64,000 nt of DNA from Deltaproteobacteria bacterium (GTDB taxonomy: Bacteria > UBA10199 > JADGCS01). The notes below the pieces were generated by a model. The model saw nothing but the letters and a program-made list of their open reading frames with translations, had not been told where the DNA came from and made no database searches. Shown one piece after another: positions 62,192-64,000 of this stretch. The stretch's first letter is position 1, and the number at the start of each line of letters is the position of its first letter. Where the stretch lies: assembly GCA_024233595.1 (NCBI GenBank), contig JACKPK010000001.1, positions 310,001-374,000 of the forward strand, given 5' to 3'. The translations under genes were made by a program, and so were the position numbers.

Positions 62192-63499
62192 TTAACTGTC
62201 TTGAGAAGCGTCTAACACATCTTGGATGTAATTCTTAACCTGATCAATGGCGACACGCTCTTGCTTGGTGGTGTCGCGGTGACGAATGGTCACCTGATTG
62301 TCAGTTTCGCTATCAAAATCGTAAGTCAAACAAAGTGGCGTGCCGATTTCGTCCTGACGACGATAACGTTTACCGATGGAACCAGCATCGTCATAATCAG
62401 TTTTAAAACGTTTTCTGAGATCGTTTTCTAATTTTTTAGCTGGCTCAGCTAGTTTTTTAGACAAAGGCAAAATGCCGATTTTAACCGGCGCAATGTGAGG
62501 AGCAAAACGCATCACAATGCGCTCTTCTCCACCGACTTCGTCTTTTTGGTAAGCGTCGCAGATCACAGCTAATAGTGTACGATCGCAACCCGCTGAAGTT
62601 TCAATGACGGCAGGAACGAATTTTTCGTTGTCCGCTTGATTGAAGTAGCTCAAATCTTTTTTGGAATGCTCAATGTGCTGGCTCAAGTCGTAGTTACCGC
62701 GGTTGGCAATGCCTTCGAGCTCGCTGCGACCAAAAGGAAAGTCGTATTCGACATCGACACAAGCACTGGCGTAATGCGCCAACTCGTCTTCTTCGTGATC
62801 ACGCATGTGCAAGTGCTCGCTGCGAATGCCCAAACGCTTGTACCAGTTTAATCGCTCTTTGTGCCAGTACTCGTACCATTCGTTTTGAATGGCCTTTTCG
62901 GGCTTAATGAAAAATTCCATCTCCATTTGTTCGAATTCACGTGAACGAAAAATAAAATTACGTGGCGTGATTTCGTTACGGAAACTTTTGCCGATTTGCG
63001 CGATGCCAAAGGGAACCTTTTGGCGCGATGTGGTCACCACGTTTTTGAATTGCGTGAAAATAGACTGGCAAGTTTCGGGTCTGAGGTAAGCTTCGGAACT
63101 GGAATCCTCTTTGGCGCCCACAAAGGTTTTGAACATCAGGTTAAAAGCACGTGGCTCGGTGAGCTCGCCACCGCATTCGGGGCATTTATCGGTGGTGCCT
63201 TCTGGCAATTGATCCGCACGAAAACGTTTTTTGCACTCTTTGCAATCCACCATGGGATCCGAGAAAGAACTTAAGTGACCGCTGGCCTCCCAAGTTTGAG
63301 GGTGCGCGATGATGCTGGTGTCGACACCGACCACGTCGTCACGAAGATCGACCATGGTTTGCCACCAAAAACGCTTCACATTGTTGCGCAGCTCGACACC
63401 CAGAGGTCCAAAATCCCAAAAACCGTTAATTCCACCATAAATTTCGCTGCTTTGAAAAACAAAACCGCGTCGCTTACACAAAGATACAATCTCTTCCAT
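62192..63499 (-). CDS. glyS: Glycyl-tRNA synthetase, single-chain type
   Basis: The 435-residue class II synthetase charges tRNA-Gly. It has the N-terminal FVFQSSEIYGGINGFWDFGPLG phrase in shortened form at 15-35, a zinc-binding insert (CKECKKRF and CPECGGEL), motif 2 region RNEITPRNFIFRSREFEQME and the C-terminal anticodon-binding domain. This is the eukaryote-like alpha2 form, not the GlyQ/GlyS tetramer. The ATG at 63499 is taken; an in-frame GTG at 63508 is also possible. Confidence 0.94.
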   Translation of the reverse strand: MEEIVSLCKRRGFVFQSSEIYGGINGFWDFGPLGVELRNNVKRFWWQTMVDLRDDVVGVDTSIIAHPQTWEASGHLSSFSDPMVDCKECKKRFRADQLPEGTTDKCPECGGELTEPRAFNLMFKTFVGAKEDSSSEAYLRPETCQSIFTQFKNVVTTSRQKVPFGIAQIGKSFRNEITPRNFIFRSREFEQMEMEFFIKPEKAIQNEWYEYWHKERLNWYKRLGIRSEHLHMRDHEEDELAHYASACVDVEYDFPFGRSELEGIANRGNYDLSQHIEHSKKDLSYFNQADNEKFVPAVIETSAGCDRTLLAVICDAYQKDEVGGEERIVMRFAPHIAPVKIGILPLSKKLAEPAKKLENDLRKRFKTDYDDAGSIGKRYRRQDEIGTPLCLTYDFDSETDNQVTIRHRDTTKQERVAIDQVKNYIQDVLDASQDS

Positions 63500-63563
63500 G
63501 CTTTCCACTCTCTTTAGCTAAACCCCTGAAATTCGGTAATAAATTTTAAAAAACCGGTGCTCT

Positions 63564-63592
63564 CGTGTATCGGCGGCAACGACGCACGTCAA
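63564..63592 (-). promoter_or_regulatory. Candidate promoter of glyS
   Basis: On the minus strand TTGACG (63592-63587) is followed after 17 bases by TACACG (63569-63564). The -35 is good, the -10 weak. It leaves a leader of about 60 bases. The GTACGTAC array lies 42 bases further upstream. Confidence 0.4.
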
Positions 63593-63633
63593 GTGCTAGT
63601 TTGCCCTCTATTAATTAGGGGTTTTTCGGAAAA

Positions 63634-63685
63634 GTACGTACACCGGAAAACAAAAGTACGTACATTTAAGACTGCTTGTACGTAC
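63634..63685. repeat. Three GTACGTAC palindromes at 22-bp spacing
   Basis: The 8-bp palindrome GTACGTAC occurs at 63634-63641, 63656-63663 and 63678-63685, start to start exactly 22 bases. The flanks extend the match: AAAAGTACGTACA twice in direct orientation, then the third copy inverted (TTGTACGTACTTTTT). The spacing is about two helical turns, so all three face the same side of the DNA. The array sits between glyS and the vapB promoter and looks like an operator cluster. Confidence 0.8.
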
Positions 63686-63715
63686 TTTTTGAATTTTTCT
63701 GTCCCTTCCTTTTTT

Positions 63716-63734
63716 AGAATATATATTCTATAAT
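63716..63734 (+). promoter_or_regulatory. vapB promoter with palindromic operator
   Basis: A consensus -10 box TATAAT (63729-63734) is overlapped on its upstream side by the perfect 14-bp palindrome AGAATATATATTCT (63716-63729). The -10 ends seven bases before the ATG at 63742, so initiation should fall on the start codon. The -35 region is weak. The palindrome is a natural site for autorepression by the VapB dimer or the VapBC complex. Confidence 0.6.
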
Positions 63735-63741
63735 GAACTCA

Positions 63742-63975
63742 ATGAAAACATCTTTAAACATTGACGATAGAGTTTTTAGAGAAGCTAAAAAAGAGTCTTT
63801 GAGAACAAAAAAAACGCTGAGCGAAACCATCAGCTTATGGGCTCGCCTGGGTCTAGAAAGCCTAAAGACCAAAAGAAACAAAACCAAACCCAAAATTGAG
63901 TTTGTTGATCTTGGAGGAGATTCTAAAATAGACCTCACAAATCGCAAACAATGGATGGATGAAATAGACTCATGA
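63742..63975 (+). CDS. vapB: VapB-type antitoxin
   Basis: The 77-residue protein starts KTSLNIDDRVFREAKKES, the common ribbon-helix-helix type N-terminus of VapB antitoxins, followed by a Lys-rich middle and an acidic C-terminal tail (WMDEIDS) that would mask the toxin. The ATG at 63742 is preferred because the -10 box ends seven bases before it and overlaps the earlier ATG at 63733. It overlaps the following toxin gene by ATGA, which is classic for toxin-antitoxin pairs. Confidence 0.85.
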   Translation: MKTSLNIDDRVFREAKKESLRTKKTLSETISLWARLGLESLKTKRNKTKPKIEFVDLGGDSKIDLTNRKQWMDEIDS

Positions 63976-64000
63976 TTGCCCTTGATACCAACGTGATCAT
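63972..64000 (+). CDS. vapC: VapC-type PIN-domain toxin (5' end only)
   Basis: Only nine complete codons are in the window, reading MIALDTNVI. This is the typical first beta strand of PIN-domain RNases with the first active-site Asp (Asp5). VapC toxins cleave specific tRNAs or rRNA. The ATG overlaps the vapB stop. The call rests on the short motif and the antitoxin before it. Confidence 0.8.

Noticed and set aside
63634..63685. CRISPR array
   Set aside because: The repeats are 8-13 bases with 9-14-base spacers, far too short, and no cas gene is near.

Overview
The window looks like chromosomal DNA of a Gram-negative, moderately AT-rich bacterium. The outer membrane is implied by Wza-like and Wzi-like capsule proteins, three probable lipoproteins and nucleotide-sugar pathways typical of LPS or capsule. 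SecE with three membrane segments, a single-chain bacterial GlyRS, lysine-rich histone-H1-like tails and YncE-like propeller lipoproteins would fit a deltaproteobacterial or Bdellovibrio-like lineage. That placement is inference; no taxonomic marker was compared.

Region 1 (1-3100) is the translation/secretion island: nusG, secE, tRNA-Trp, rpmG and tuf on the minus strand, with a divergent tRNA block Thr(TGT)-Tyr(GTA)-Gly(TCC)-Thr(GGT) on the plus strand. The tRNA block holds two palindrome-bearing partial duplications, each with a repeat offset of exactly 87 bp. Region 2 (3178-7554) carries a small unknown protein, a lysine-rich H1-like protein, a GAF-GGDEF diguanylate cyclase, a zinc-type alcohol dehydrogenase and a small, probably leaderless, putative lipoprotein.

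Region 3 (7578-55699) is a roughly 48-kb surface-polysaccharide locus, almost all on the minus strand, so it is read from right to left. From its promoter end it holds: wbpO/tviB-like dehydrogenase, dxs, wbpP/tviC-like epimerase, cysC and wzi; then a nonulosonate-type set (neuC2, methyltransferase, DapA-like aldolase, neuA2, a frameshifted KpsS-like gene); manC and a KdsC-like phosphatase; wzz (plus strand), a sulfotransferase, and a DUF2061-CysC fusion (plus strand); two glycosyltransferases, a WbaP-like initiating transferase, rfbBACD and neuB2; a hydroxyacid dehydrogenase, an unknown protein and a PglK-like ABC flippase. A legionaminic-acid-type module follows: legB, legC, neuC, formyltransferase, PIG-L deacetylase, neuB, formyltransferase, ptmE-like, neuA. 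It lacks LegH and is joined to a WbpG-HisF-HisH amidotransferase set. The locus ends with a KpsS/TagF-like protein, methyltransferases, GT4, an EpsG/Wzy-like polymerase and a Wza-like export protein. The likely product is a sulfated, amidated and N-formylated acidic polysaccharide containing rhamnose, GalNAcA and nonulosonate. Several very AT-rich genes inside the locus suggest acquired cassettes.

Region 4 (55879-64000) has a HisC-like aminotransferase, two YncE-like propeller lipoproteins directly behind ppdK, ppdK with a histone-like N-terminal tail, glyS, and at the right edge a VapB antitoxin overlapping the start of a VapC PIN toxin. Three GTACGTAC palindromes at exact 22-bp spacing lie between glyS and vapB.
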